Source: DASUPK01 sp963815045 (GTDB taxonomy: Bacteria; Actinomycetota; Thermoleophilia; Solirubrobacterales; 70-9). From it: DNA of 64,000 bases. The stretch is from contig CAWFET010000003.1 in NCBI GenBank assembly GCA_963815045.1, positions 682,001 to 746,000 of the forward strand, in the 5' to 3' direction. A program made the position numbers and the translations under genes. Under the pieces are notes generated by a model. That model was given only the letters and a program-made list of their open reading frames with translations. It searched no databases and was not told where the DNA came from. Positions 33,229 through 41,625 of this stretch are shown one piece after another (position 1 is the first letter of the stretch; each line of letters starts with the position of its first letter).

Positions 33229-34239
33229 CTAGACGGTCTCCGTCTGGGTCTGGAGCGGGGGAGGGGCATCCGCGCGGACCGCGGGCTGCTCTCCCTTCTG
33301 CACGCGCCTGCGCACCTTGACGTGCTCGGCGAGGACATAGGAACCGACCACGAGGATCCCGGCGAGCAGCTGAGCGCCGATCGTCTCCCAGTAGGAGTAG
33401 ATCTCGAACCAGGAGCCCATCCAGGCCGGGACGGTGAACGGAGTGGGGTGGCTCGGGATCCAGCCCAGGTCCATGAAGGAGAGGGCGGTTCCGCCGATCA
33501 TCACCATCAGGACGACGGCGACGAGAGCGCCGGTCATGATCAGCATCCGGCGGTAGGGAAGCTTGTGGTGCAGCCAGAAGGTGAGGGCGCCGACCACCGC
33601 GGTGCAGGCCAGCCCGATCGCCACCCCCTCGAGGACCGTGGAGCTCCCGCTCTGGAGCTCCAGGTTCTGGAGGAAGAGCACGACCTCGAATCCCTCGCGG
33701 TAGACGGTGGTGAAGCCGAGCGCGACGAGCCCGATCACGACCCAGGGGCCGGTCTGCGTGAGCAGCTTCTGGCGCCGCTTGTGATGCCGGCCGATCCAAT
33801 CGGACCAGTAGACCTTGTGCACGAACCAGTTGAGGACGACGAGCAGGACGACGATGGCCAGGAAGCCGGTGATCGCCTCCAGCTTGGGGCCGAGGGGGGA
33901 GGCGACGTCGAGGAGCGCCTGCACGATGAACCAGGTGACGATCGCGGCTCCGAAGGCCAGGATGGCGCCTGCGACGACCGGCCGGCGCTTCGACTTGTTT
34001 GCGCCGAGGAAGCTGGCGGTGACGGCGGCGAAGATCAGGATCGCCTCGAGTCCCTCGCGGAAGACGATCATCCCCGAGTTGAAGACCGCGGTCCCGTGGC
34101 TCATGTGCTGCTCCGTCGGATCCGCTGGGCCGGTGTGGGCGGTCGCCATCAGGTAGACGAGACCGGTCACCACCGCGAGGCCGCTGAGCCACCAGGCGAG
34201 GTGCGTGTACGAATTCTGAGTGGTTTGGTCGGACTTCAA
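33229..34239 (-). CDS. efeU: FTR1 family high-affinity iron permease
   Basis: A 336-residue membrane protein with seven or eight helices. Two R-E-G-L/F-E motifs (FREGLEAIL about 60-68 and YREGFEVVL about 180-188) are the ferric-iron-handling sites of FTR1/EfeU permeases. The 3' end is a basic cytosolic tail. The partner EfeO/EfeB genes are not nearby. Two TTAGGGC-type inverted repeats just upstream suggest iron-dependent repression. It is divergent from the MarR/MFS operon. Confidence 0.92.
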   Translation of the reverse strand: MKSDQTTQNSYTHLAWWLSGLAVVTGLVYLMATAHTGPADPTEQHMSHGTAVFNSGMIVFREGLEAILIFAAVTASFLGANKSKRRPVVAGAILAFGAAIVTWFIVQALLDVASPLGPKLEAITGFLAIVVLLVVLNWFVHKVYWSDWIGRHHKRRQKLLTQTGPWVVIGLVALGFTTVYREGFEVVLFLQNLELQSGSSTVLEGVAIGLACTAVVGALTFWLHHKLPYRRMLIMTGALVAVVLMVMIGGTALSFMDLGWIPSHPTPFTVPAWMGSWFEIYSYWETIGAQLLAGILVVGSYVLAEHVKVRRRVQKGEQPAVRADAPPPLQTQTETV

Positions 34240-34241
34240 GG

Positions 34242-34280
34242 TTCGGGCACCCTAACACAGTCGGGATTAGGGCGCCCTAA
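34242..34280. promoter_or_regulatory. Two iron-box-like inverted repeats (DtxR/IdeR type) before the FTR1 gene
   Basis: TTAGGGCGCCCTAA at 34267-34280 is a perfect 14-bp palindrome, and TTCGGGCACCCTAA at 34242-34255 is a close second copy 25 bases away. TTAGG...CCTAA ends match the half sites of DtxR/IdeR boxes. Their place between the FTR1 gene and its promoter region supports iron-dependent repression. The exact regulator is inferred. Confidence 0.55.
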
Positions 34281-34308
34281 ACCGCGGGGAACGGCCCGCA
34301 AGAAGAAG

Positions 34309-34334
34309 TTTGCTAAGCTAATTAGCGATGCAAA
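34309..34334. promoter_or_regulatory. Palindromic operator overlapping the MarR start codon
   Basis: GCTAATTAGC (34317-34326) sits inside outer arms TTTGC and GCAAA that share the same centre. It covers the MarR ATG at 34328, so binding would block its own transcription or translation start. Autoregulation by the encoded MarR is likely. Confidence 0.5.
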
Positions 34335-34768
34335 CTACTTTGACACCGGCCCCGGAGATCAAGGAGGAACTGGCCCCGCGCCTGCGCTGGGCGATCACCC
34401 GGATGGCGCGCCGCCTGCGCCAGGAGGCCGGCACCGATCTCGGGCCCTCGCAGGTCGCCGCGCTCGCCACCGTCGAGCGCCACGGCCCGCTCTCGCCGAG
34501 CGAGCTCGCCGAGCGGGAGCGCATCAAGCGCCCGACCGCGACCCGGATCGTTCGCCACCTCGAAGAGGCCAGCCTGGTGGAGAGGGTCAGGGATCCCGCG
34601 GACGGCCGTGCCTCGATCCTCAGCGCCACCGGTGAGGCCCGGGCGCTCCTGAAGCGCCTTCGCGCTCGGAAGACCGCCTACCTCGCCAGCCGCCTCTCCA
34701 AGCTCGACGCCGAGGACCGCCGGACGCTGGAGAGGGCGGCAGAGCTGATGGAGGGGATGCTCGAATGA
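34328..34768 (+). CDS. MarR family transcriptional regulator
   Basis: A 146-residue winged-helix repressor. SPSELAERERIKRPTATRIVRHLEEASLV is the recognition region and RVRDPADGRASILSATG is the wing. It overlaps the next MFS gene by ATGA, so both are in one operon, and it probably represses that operon through the palindrome at its start. The inducing ligand is probably an export substrate of the MFS pump. Confidence 0.9.
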   Translation: MQTTLTPAPEIKEELAPRLRWAITRMARRLRQEAGTDLGPSQVAALATVERHGPLSPSELAERERIKRPTATRIVRHLEEASLVERVRDPADGRASILSATGEARALLKRLRARKTAYLASRLSKLDAEDRRTLERAAELMEGMLE

Positions 34769-36003
34769 CCGCGGCCCTCGGCCGCTCCTTCGCCAGCCTG
34801 AAGATCCCGAACTTCCGCCGCTACTTCACCGGCCAGCTCGTCTCGCTGTCGGGCAACTGGATGCAGATGATCGCCGAGATGTGGGTGGTCCTCTCGCTCA
34901 CAGGCAGCGGTGTCGCCGTCGGCGTCACGACCGCCTTGCAGTTCCTGCCGATGCTGATCTTCGGCGCCTGGGGCGGCTTGATCGCGGACCGGGTGCCTAA
35001 GCGGCGCCTGCTGATCCTCACCCAGGGCCTTCACATGATCGCCCCATTGACCATGCTGGCCCTCTCGGCTGACGGGGTGCTCGTCCCGTGGATGGTCTTC
35101 TCCCTCGTCTTCGTCCGCGGCTGCGTCAACGCCGTCGACTACCCGACCCGGCAGGCGTTCGTGATGGAGATGGTCGGCTCGGATCGGGTCGTCAACGCGG
35201 TCAGCCTGAACAGCGTGCTGGTCCACAGCGCCCGCGTGATCGGTCCGGCGATCGCCGGAGTGCTGATCGCCACCGTCGGGGTGGGGCCATGCTTCGCGCT
35301 GAACGCAGCCAGCTTCGCCTTCATGATCTGGGTGCTCGCCGGGATGGACACCGAGCGCCTGCAGCCCACCGCGAAGGTCCCCCGCGAGCCCGGTGCCGTT
35401 CGCGCCGGGCTGCGCTACGTCCGCCGAGAGCCCGAGCTCTGGATCCCGCTGGCGCTGATGGCAGTCGTGGGAACCCTCGGCTACAACTTCCAGGTCGTCC
35501 TGCCGCTGCTCGCCAGGTTCACCTTCGGCGGCGGTCCCTCGACCTACGCGGTTCTGGTCGCCGCCATGGGGATCGGCGCGATCGCCGGAGCGCTGATCAA
35601 CGGCGCTCGCGGCTCGGTCACGCCGATGCTCCTGGTCGGCTCTGCGCTGGTCTTCGGCCTGATCGCCCTCCTGGCCGCCGGCGCTCCCAGCCTGGCTCTC
35701 GAGATCGCCGCGCTCGCCCCGCTGGGGGCGGCGACGGTGACCCTCGCCGCCAGCATCAACTCCTCGCTCCAGCTCGCCTCGGAGCCGAACATGCGCGGCC
35801 GGGTGATGGCTCTCTACTCGATCGTCTTCCTCGGGTCGACCCCGATCGGGGGGCCGCTCTCCGGCTGGCTCTCGGAGGCGATCGATCCGCGAGCTGCGCT
35901 GGTGATGGCGGGATTCGCCGGAATCGCCGGCGCAGTCATCGCACGGATCGCCTTCGACCGGGTCGCCGATGTTCCGATCGACGCCGAGCCGCACCCCGCA
36001 TAG
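34765..36003 (+). CDS. MFS transporter, DHA3 (enterobactin exporter/macrolide) type
   Basis: A 412-residue 12-helix major-facilitator protein. It begins with NFRRYFTGQLVSLSGNWMQMIAEMWV, typical of the DHA3/EntS and Mef groups, with a loop GGLIADRVPKRRLL as motif A. It is coupled to the MarR gene by a four-base overlap and is therefore a probable efflux pump under MarR control. It sits divergent to the FTR1 permease, so a siderophore- or drug-related role is possible but not shown. Confidence 0.88.
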   Translation: MTAALGRSFASLKIPNFRRYFTGQLVSLSGNWMQMIAEMWVVLSLTGSGVAVGVTTALQFLPMLIFGAWGGLIADRVPKRRLLILTQGLHMIAPLTMLALSADGVLVPWMVFSLVFVRGCVNAVDYPTRQAFVMEMVGSDRVVNAVSLNSVLVHSARVIGPAIAGVLIATVGVGPCFALNAASFAFMIWVLAGMDTERLQPTAKVPREPGAVRAGLRYVRREPELWIPLALMAVVGTLGYNFQVVLPLLARFTFGGGPSTYAVLVAAMGIGAIAGALINGARGSVTPMLLVGSALVFGLIALLAAGAPSLALEIAALAPLGAATVTLAASINSSLQLASEPNMRGRVMALYSIVFLGSTPIGGPLSGWLSEAIDPRAALVMAGFAGIAGAVIARIAFDRVADVPIDAEPHPA

Positions 36004-36016
36004 TCAGCCCGCTGAC
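36003..36016. promoter_or_regulatory. GTCAGC-CC-GCTGAC inverted repeat
   Basis: A 14-bp site immediately after the MFS stop and 59 bases before the flavin oxidase ATG. It shares the GTCAGC-N2-GCTGAC core with the 22-bp palindrome at 25301, which suggests a common regulator. Confidence 0.45.
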
Positions 36017-36074
36017 AGAAGCGGGAAAAGTACGGATGGACTGGCCAGGCCGGCCGGACTAGAGTGCCGCCCGC

Positions 36075-37433
36075 ATGACTGACTTCTCAGGACTCTCCAT
36101 CCGGGGCACCATCGCCACCTCCGCCGATTCCGGCTGGGATGAGGCGCGCCAGGCATGGAACCTCGCCGCCGATCAGCAGCCGGCCGCGGTCGCCCTCGTC
36201 GAGAGCGCGGACGACGTCAGCAAGGTCATCCGCTTCGCTCGCGGAAACGGCCTGCGGGTGGCGGGGCAGGGCACCGGACACGGCGCGGTCCCACTCGGCT
36301 CCCTCGAGGGCGTGATCCTGGTCAAGACCGTGCGGATGCGCGACGTCGTCATCGAGGGCGAGAGGGCCCGAGTCGAGGCCGGAGCAGTTGCGGAGGACGT
36401 GGCCGACGCCGCCATCAAGTCTGAGCGCTGCTCGATGCCGGGAACCTCGCCGAACGTCGGGGTGACCGGGTACACGCTTGGCGGAGGCCTCAGCTGGTTC
36501 GGCCGCAAGCACGGCTGGGCCTGCAACCGGGTGACGGCGATCGAGGTCGTCACGGCCGATGGCGAGGCGCGGACCGCCGACGCCACCAGCGAGCCGGACC
36601 TCTTCTGGGCGCTGCGGGGCGGGGGCGGGGGGTACGCGATCGTCACCGCGCTGCACATCGAGCTCCTGCCGATCACCGAGGCCTATGCCGGCTCGATCCT
36701 CTTCCCCGCCGAGCTCACCAGGGACGGCCTGCGCGCCTACCGGGACTTCACCGCGAGCGCGCCCGAGGAGGTCGGGAGCCTGCTGCGGATGATGAACCTG
36801 CCGCCGCTGCCGGATGTCCCGGAGGAGATCCGGGGAAAGAAGTTCCTCGCGATCACCGCCGCCGTGATCGGCAGCGAGGAGGAGGGCAAGGCGGCGATCG
36901 CGCCGCTGCGCGAGATCGGGGAACCGATCATGGACACCTTCGGGCAGATCCCGGCTCCCGGCCTGACCCGCATCGCGATGGACCCCGAGCCGCCGGTGCC
37001 GGGGATGGGCCATCACGGCGTGCTGCGCGAGCTGCCGGATGAGGCGCTCGACGCCTTCTACGAGACGGGTGGCCCCGAGTCGGACTCGCCGTTGCTGGTC
37101 TCCGAGATCCGCCACATGGGCGGTGCGCTGGCTCGCCCGGCGGAGAACGGCGGTGCTCTCGACAAGCTCGACGCCGAATTCGTGATGCTGGGCATCGGGA
37201 TGCTGATGGATCCCCAGATGAAGGGCCCGATCACGGGGCAGCTCGACAAGATGAGCGAGGCGATGAAGCCCTGGTCAGCCGAGGGCGGCTATTTCAACTA
37301 CGCGGAGCGGCCCTGCGACGTCGACGCCATCCTCCCGGCCGCCACCTGCGAGCGCCTCTCGCACGTCAAGCGCAGCTGGGATCCGGACGACGTCATCCTG
37401 GCGAACCACTCGGTGGCGCTGGCGACGGCGTAG
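36075..37433 (+). CDS. FAD-binding oxidoreductase of the BBE/6-hydroxynicotine oxidase type
   Basis: A 452-residue flavin oxidase with a PCMH FAD domain (about 35-210). GTGHGAVP carries the His used for covalent 8-alpha FAD attachment. The second, cysteinyl attachment site of berberine-bridge enzymes is replaced: TSPNVGVTGYTLGGG has Ser where Cys is usual, so at most a single covalent link is expected. A C-terminal BBE motif FNYAERP is present. A TAGAGT box (36060) lies nine bases before ATG. Substrate unknown. Confidence 0.88.
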   Translation: MTDFSGLSIRGTIATSADSGWDEARQAWNLAADQQPAAVALVESADDVSKVIRFARGNGLRVAGQGTGHGAVPLGSLEGVILVKTVRMRDVVIEGERARVEAGAVAEDVADAAIKSERCSMPGTSPNVGVTGYTLGGGLSWFGRKHGWACNRVTAIEVVTADGEARTADATSEPDLFWALRGGGGGYAIVTALHIELLPITEAYAGSILFPAELTRDGLRAYRDFTASAPEEVGSLLRMMNLPPLPDVPEEIRGKKFLAITAAVIGSEEEGKAAIAPLREIGEPIMDTFGQIPAPGLTRIAMDPEPPVPGMGHHGVLRELPDEALDAFYETGGPESDSPLLVSEIRHMGGALARPAENGGALDKLDAEFVMLGIGMLMDPQMKGPITGQLDKMSEAMKPWSAEGGYFNYAERPCDVDAILPAATCERLSHVKRSWDPDDVILANHSVALATA

Positions 37434-38373
37434 CGAGCCTCTGGCGACGCGGCGAGCGCGCGCCCACGATCGCTCCCCATTCGGAATCCTCGATCAGGCC
37501 CGGCTCCGTCTCGTCGAGCCACTCCATCAGGGCGGTCGCAAGGCCATCGGGATTCTCGAGGTTCGGGAAGTGCGCAGCCTTCGGCAGGGTGACGAAGCGG
37601 CTGTTCGGGATCCGCTCGTGGGCGGCCAGGCCGTGCTCGATCGGGATGGTGTTGTCCCGATCACCCCAGACGATCAGAGTGGGCAGCTCGCCGAGCAGAT
37701 AGAGGCGGTCCATGGCGCTGACGTGCTGCCCGCGGACGTCGATCACCGCGCGGAGGGTCTGCAGGAACGCTCGCCGGGCGGCAGCCTCCTGGAGCGGGCG
37801 CATCGCGCGGGCGAGTGCCTGGAGATAGACGCCCCTCCGGCTGCCGCGCTCGCGCATGCGCAGCCCCGCGCTGTCGATGGCCTCGCGGACGCGGCGGTTG
37901 GCAACCAGCCAGATTCCCGCGGCGGCACCCGGCAGAGCGGCGCCGCGGAGCATTGGGCTGACGTCCTGACCGAGCCCGCCGCTCGAAATCAGCGCAAGCC
38001 GCTCGACCCTCTGGGGGAACTGGTAGAAGAACTGCATCGCGATCCCGCCGCCGAGCGAGTGTCCGACGATGGTGGCGCGCTCGATCCCGATCGTGGTCAG
38101 CAGGTCCCTGATGCTGCACGCGTGGGCACCAAGCGAGTAGTCGCCCCGGACCGCGGCCGAGTCGCCGTGGCCGAGCAGGTCGGGAGCAATCACCGTGTAG
38201 CGCTCGGCCAGCTTCAGGGCGACCTTCTCCCAATGTTTGGAGGAGTTGACCATTCCGTGGATCAACACCACTGGGGGGCCGTCGCCGGCGATGCGGTAGA
38301 CGACCTGGTGCCCGTGGAGCTCGATCTCCCACTCGTCGAAGATCAGGCCTGGCGCTGCACCCCCTGAGGTCAT
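37393..38373 (-). CDS. Alpha/beta hydrolase
   Basis: A 326-residue alpha/beta hydrolase. The oxyanion HG motif is LIHGMVNSSKHWEK, the nucleophile elbow GHSLGGG (Ser about residue 108), the acid in WGDRDNTIP and the His in AAHFPNLE. It resembles esterases and C-C bond hydrolases. A Pro/Ser-rich tail extends past the fold. A TAGGGT box on the minus strand (38385-38380) lies six bases before ATG 38373, so it is leaderless. It overlaps the convergent flavin oxidase by 41 bases. Confidence 0.88.
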   Translation of the reverse strand: MTSGGAAPGLIFDEWEIELHGHQVVYRIAGDGPPVVLIHGMVNSSKHWEKVALKLAERYTVIAPDLLGHGDSAAVRGDYSLGAHACSIRDLLTTIGIERATIVGHSLGGGIAMQFFYQFPQRVERLALISSGGLGQDVSPMLRGAALPGAAAGIWLVANRRVREAIDSAGLRMRERGSRRGVYLQALARAMRPLQEAAARRAFLQTLRAVIDVRGQHVSAMDRLYLLGELPTLIVWGDRDNTIPIEHGLAAHERIPNSRFVTLPKAAHFPNLENPDGLATALMEWLDETEPGLIEDSEWGAIVGARSPRRQRLATPSPAPPSGSPG

Positions 38374-38400
38374 TGATTCACCCTAGCGGCCACCAGGCTG

Positions 38401-38543
38401 CTCCATCTTGGAGCGGAGGGCGAAGCCCGAAGCGACTTAGGCGAGGCGGCCGCTTGTGGCCGCGATTTGATGGCGAAGCCATCCCGGCGATCCCTGTGGG
38501 CCCTCATACGAAGACCGACCGCCATCCATGGCGGCCGGTCTTT
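38401..38543 (+). ncRNA. Four successive hairpins ending in a strong terminator (candidate small RNA)
   Basis: On the + strand: CTCCA/TGGAG (38401-38413), GGGC-GAA-GCCC (38418-38428), GCGGCC/GGCCGC (38446-38463), GATGGC-GAA-GCCATC (38469-38483), then a 15-bp imperfect stem at 38511-38542 that ends in TTT. Nothing codes through it on either strand. A terminated, structured transcript is possible, but no promoter or known family is recognised. Confidence 0.3.
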
Positions 38544-38793
38544 GCAAACAGGCCCCGTCAGGACGGGCAGGGGTACGTCTCAGGGGCCTTACTTGGGGGG
38601 TATGTAGCGGATCCAGGCGACGGGAGGCGCCTTGCGGCAAACGCCCGGACCCTATGAGCCGAGAGGCGGTGTTGGGCGTCCGGCCCAGCACCAATTCTCC
38701 CGACCCGCGGAGTATCGATGCGGGCGCGGGGATAGGCAATACCGAAAACTTGGTCGATCCTCCAAAGTCAGTACAAACTGGCCAAGCATTCGC
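38544..38793. other. Gene-free stretch
   Basis: With the hairpin block before it, the 420 bases between the hydrolase and ppx hold no credible gene. The only frames lack ribosome sites and codon bias. Nothing further is seen. Confidence 0.5.
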
Positions 38794-39714
38794 TCAGGCG
38801 GGGGCCATCGCGGCCGAGAGCGCGGAGCCGTGCAGGATGTCGAGCTCCGAGACCTCCACCTCCTGCAGTCCGAAGGCGCGCATGACCTGGACGAGGATGA
38901 CCGTTCCCGCGACGATCGTCGGGGCGCGGCCGGGGTGCAGTCCGGGCACGCGAAGGCGCTCGGCGAGTGGCAAGGAGGAGAGCCGGCTCAGCATCCGCTG
39001 GACCCTCGTCATCCCGAGCCGGTAGCCGTGAACGCGGCCCGCGTCGTACGGCTCGAGAGACTGGTCGATTGCGGCGAGCGACGTCGGTGTTCCGGCCACG
39101 GCGATGGCCCGGGCCGGTGGGCCGTCCGGCTGCGTTGCGGTCGCCTCCTCGATCAGCTTGCGGATGTCCGTCGCGAGATGCTCGAGCTCGTGCGGGTCCG
39201 GCGGGTCCGAGGTGAGGTGGCGCTCGGAATGGCGAATCGTCCCGGCCTGAAGTGAGGTGTGAAAGCCGACCTCGCCGCCGGTCCCGACGATCAGCTCGGT
39301 GGAGCCGCCGCCGATGTCAAAGACGAGCGTGGGACCAGAGGTCGGCCTGTGGGCCGTGGCGCCGTGGTATGTGAGGTGGGCCTCCTCCTCACCGGTGAGG
39401 ATGCGCGCGTCGAGCTCGAACCGCTCGCGAAGCTCTGCGATGAAGGCGTCGCCGTTGACGGCGTCCCGAACGGCGCTGGTGGCGATCGCCATCACCCGCT
39501 CGACGCCCATCTCCTCGTAGCGCGCCTTGTAGCCCGAGATCGCCTCGCAGACATCCTCGACGGCGTCCGAGCAGATGTTCGCGGTGTGGTCGACGCCGCG
39601 GCCCATGTTGGTGACGGTCGTCCGCCGCTCGACCTCGTAGACGCTGCCGCCGTCGACGTCGGCGATCAACAGTCTCGTCGAGTTGGTGCCGATGTCGATT
39701 ACCGCAACGCGCAT
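38794..39714 (-). CDS. ppx: Ppx/GppA family exopolyphosphatase
   Basis: A 306-residue cytosolic phosphatase that degrades polyphosphate or pppGpp. It has the ASKHA fold: the phosphate-1 loop AVIDIGTNSTRLL at the N-terminus, the catalytic Glu in GEEEAHLTYHG and the phosphate-2 loop VFDIGGGSTELIVG. Length is that of the short Ppx2 type. ATG 39714 starts right at the first strand; ATG 39726 is an equal alternative four residues earlier. No polyphosphate kinase is nearby. Confidence 0.92.
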   Translation of the reverse strand: MRVAVIDIGTNSTRLLIADVDGGSVYEVERRTTVTNMGRGVDHTANICSDAVEDVCEAISGYKARYEEMGVERVMAIATSAVRDAVNGDAFIAELRERFELDARILTGEEEAHLTYHGATAHRPTSGPTLVFDIGGGSTELIVGTGGEVGFHTSLQAGTIRHSERHLTSDPPDPHELEHLATDIRKLIEEATATQPDGPPARAIAVAGTPTSLAAIDQSLEPYDAGRVHGYRLGMTRVQRMLSRLSSLPLAERLRVPGLHPGRAPTIVAGTVILVQVMRAFGLQEVEVSELDILHGSALSAAMAPA

Positions 39715-39782
39715 CGCGACGTCCATGTCCGATCCCCGAGCACCGCGTCGCATCCTACTCGCGAGGATGGGAGTGCGTTATC

Positions 39783-40319
39783 TCATCCCTTCCGGAATCC
39801 GAAAACGGCGGTGAAGGTCTCCGCCCCCTGGTCCATGCCGGCGACCGGCGAGCCGTCCACGATCCCGATGCCGACCTGCCGGAATCGGCGGGTGAGGATG
39901 ATGGAGCGATGCTCGGCGCTCTTCATCCAGCCGCGCACGACATGGCGAGGGGTGGCGGCCCCACCCGTCGCCCATTCGAGGTCCTCGCCGATCCCCCAGG
40001 TGCGGGCCCCGGCCGTGTAGCCGGCATTGACCGCGCGAGAGGCCGGCGTGCCGTCGCCCTCATGTGAGAAGAAGTTCTGCGAGACCATGGCGCCGGAGTG
40101 CTCCGCCGCGGCGGCGTTCAGCGGGATGCTCCCGCGCACTGGGTGCAGGTGGTTGCGGCGGCGCTGCTTGTTGATCAGGCAGGTGACCGCGATCTGTGCG
40201 TCCGTGATCGACTGCCGTCCAGGCTGTCGATTCGAGCCGCTGCAGGCGCTCGCCTGCGAGGTGAGGATCGAAAGCAACGCTGCCGCAACGAGCGGCAGTG
40301 CCGTCACTGTCTTGCGCAT
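39783..40319 (-). CDS. Secreted CAP/SCP-domain protein
   Basis: A 178-residue exported protein with a signal peptide (about residues 1-26, ending near QASACSG). The CAP domain (about 42-175) shows CLINKQRRRNHLHPV, AAEHSGAMVSQNFFSHEGD and HVVRGWMKSAEHRSIIL, including the His/Glu pair around the cavity. CAP proteins act outside the cell, often in wall biology or lipid binding. Its leader is a c-di-AMP-type riboswitch, which ties it to wall stress and turgor control. Confidence 0.88.
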   Translation of the reverse strand: MRKTVTALPLVAAALLSILTSQASACSGSNRQPGRQSITDAQIAVTCLINKQRRRNHLHPVRGSIPLNAAAAEHSGAMVSQNFFSHEGDGTPASRAVNAGYTAGARTWGIGEDLEWATGGAATPRHVVRGWMKSAEHRSIILTRRFRQVGIGIVDGSPVAGMDQGAETFTAVFGFRKG

Positions 40320-40335
40320 GATGACCTCTCTGTCG

Positions 40336-40461
40336 GTGCGCTTCCGGGGTTAGCTGTCGGGCTCGCGCGGAAGAGACGCGCTATACCTCATATTCGGCAA
40401 TTCGCCCCTGGAACCTTTGGGTTCCCCGGTCGTCAGACGCCTGCGCCTGACGATTAAGCAG
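40336..40461 (-). promoter_or_regulatory. c-di-AMP (ydaO/yuaA-type) riboswitch upstream of the CAP gene
   Basis: On the minus strand the conserved blocks occur in family order: GCTTAATC (40459-40452), CGGGGAACCCA, then AGGGGCGAATT, and GCCCGACAGCTAACCCCG followed by GAAGCGC (ending about 40338), which pairs with GCTT at the 5' side. This matches the ydaO-type riboswitch. It ends about 17 bases before the CAP ATG. In other actinobacteria this class precedes wall hydrolases and Rpf genes, where c-di-AMP switches expression off. Confidence 0.82.
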
Positions 40462-40549
40462 GTCTATGAAGCGCGGAAATTTAGCATCCGGGGCGGTCGA
40501 TGACCCCCGTTGCGCTTCCCGAATCACGCGGTAAACTCGCTCATACCGA

Positions 40550-40627
<78 letters not shown>

Positions 40628-40638
<11 letters not shown>

Positions 40639-40659
40639 CTCCGGCGGGCCTTTCGTTTT
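40628..40659 (+). terminator. Intrinsic terminator of tRNA-fMet
   Basis: CGAAAGGCCCGC and GCGGGCCTTTCG form a 12-bp stem with a four-base loop, followed by TTTT. Confidence 0.9.
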
Positions 40660-40684
40660 GGCCGGGGGAGTGACGACTGAATCC

Positions 40685-40704
40685 GTCGTCCCAATGTCGT
40701 CCCA
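40685..40704 (+). repeat. Integrase arm-site pair, left end (GTCGTCCCA x2)
   Basis: Two direct copies of GTCGTCCCA at 40685-40693 and 40696-40704, 11 bases start to start, 47 bases inside attL. The same pair occurs inside attR, which fits arm-type binding sites of the resident integrase. Confidence 0.6.
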
Positions 40705-40878
40705 TTTGCTGCGGCGGTCTTGCAAAAACCGCCGCTTTGCATGGAGAGCGGCGGTTTGGCCAGCCGCAACCGGACGTGCTCATCTTGCAAGGCGCCAGCA
40801 AGGGGCTCGACACGCTGCTGAGACCTCTGAAATAGTCAGGTCCTGAGAGGGAAAGGGTCGGTTCGCTAGAAAGGATTT

Positions 40879-41625
40879 GTGCCAGGTATGCGCTGCTGGA
40901 TTGCTCTCGTCGCAGTCTCCATGGCACTGCTTGCCGCGCCTGCGGCAGCGCACGCCGCGATCGTCACTAATGGCGACTTCGAGACCGGCAGCCTCTCGGG
41001 CTGGCAGACCCAGAACACCGGTAGCGGCTGGTTCGCGTACTCGGGGACGGCCTCCCCCACAAACGCCCGGCCGATCGCTGCGCCGCCGCAGGGGTCCTTG
41101 GCCGCGGTCACCGACCAGAGCAGCCAAGGCACCCGCATCCTCTATCAGGACGTTGCGCTCGAGCCCGGCCAAACCCACACGCTCAGCCTCTACGTCTACT
41201 ACATGACCAACTCGGCGATTGCCCATCCCGCTACGGACAGCCTCGATTACTTCGTCGTGCCGAATCAGCAATACCGCATCGACGTGATGAAGCCGAGCGC
41301 CCCGCTCACCTCGATCAACCCGGCCGACATCCTGCTGCCGATCTTTCGAACGGCGACCGGCGATCCCACGACGCTGGCGCCGACCATGATGACGGCCGAT
41401 CTAACCCCGTTCGCAGGCCAGACGGTTCGCCTCCGGTTCGCGGAGGTCGACGGCGGGGGCTTCTTCAATGCCAGCACGGACGCCGTCTCGATCGCCAGCA
41501 CGCCGCCACGGCCGACCGGCCAACGCGCCGCAGCCCTCAAGAAGTGCAAGAAGAAGCACAAGAGGAACCACAACAAGAAGAAGTTCAAGAAGTGCAAGAA
41601 GAGGGCGAAGCGGCTGCCGGTCTAG
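40879..41625 (+). CDS. Secreted beta-rich protein with Lys/Cys-rich tail
   Basis: A 248-residue exported protein. A signal peptide (about residues 4-26) ends before AHAAIVTNGDFETGSLSGW, the typical start of a carbohydrate-binding or DUF642-like jelly-roll domain (about 27-210), with VRLRFAEVDGGGFFNASTDAVSI as its last strands. The last 30 residues are strongly basic with two Cys (KKCKKKHKR and KFKKCKKRAKR), a tail seen on other secreted proteins of this group. GTG 40879 lies four bases after AAAGGA; ATG 40888 is possible. It is cargo between attL and the integrase. Confidence 0.72.
   Translation: MPGMRCWIALVAVSMALLAAPAAAHAAIVTNGDFETGSLSGWQTQNTGSGWFAYSGTASPTNARPIAAPPQGSLAAVTDQSSQGTRILYQDVALEPGQTHTLSLYVYYMTNSAIAHPATDSLDYFVVPNQQYRIDVMKPSAPLTSINPADILLPIFRTATGDPTTLAPTMMTADLTPFAGQTVRLRFAEVDGGGFFNASTDAVSIASTPPRPTGQRAAALKKCKKKHKRNHNKKKFKKCKKRAKRLPV

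Noticed and set aside
32273..34258. 661-codon minus-strand frame
   Set aside because: Runs across two real genes in the wrong frame; Arg/Pro-rich composition.
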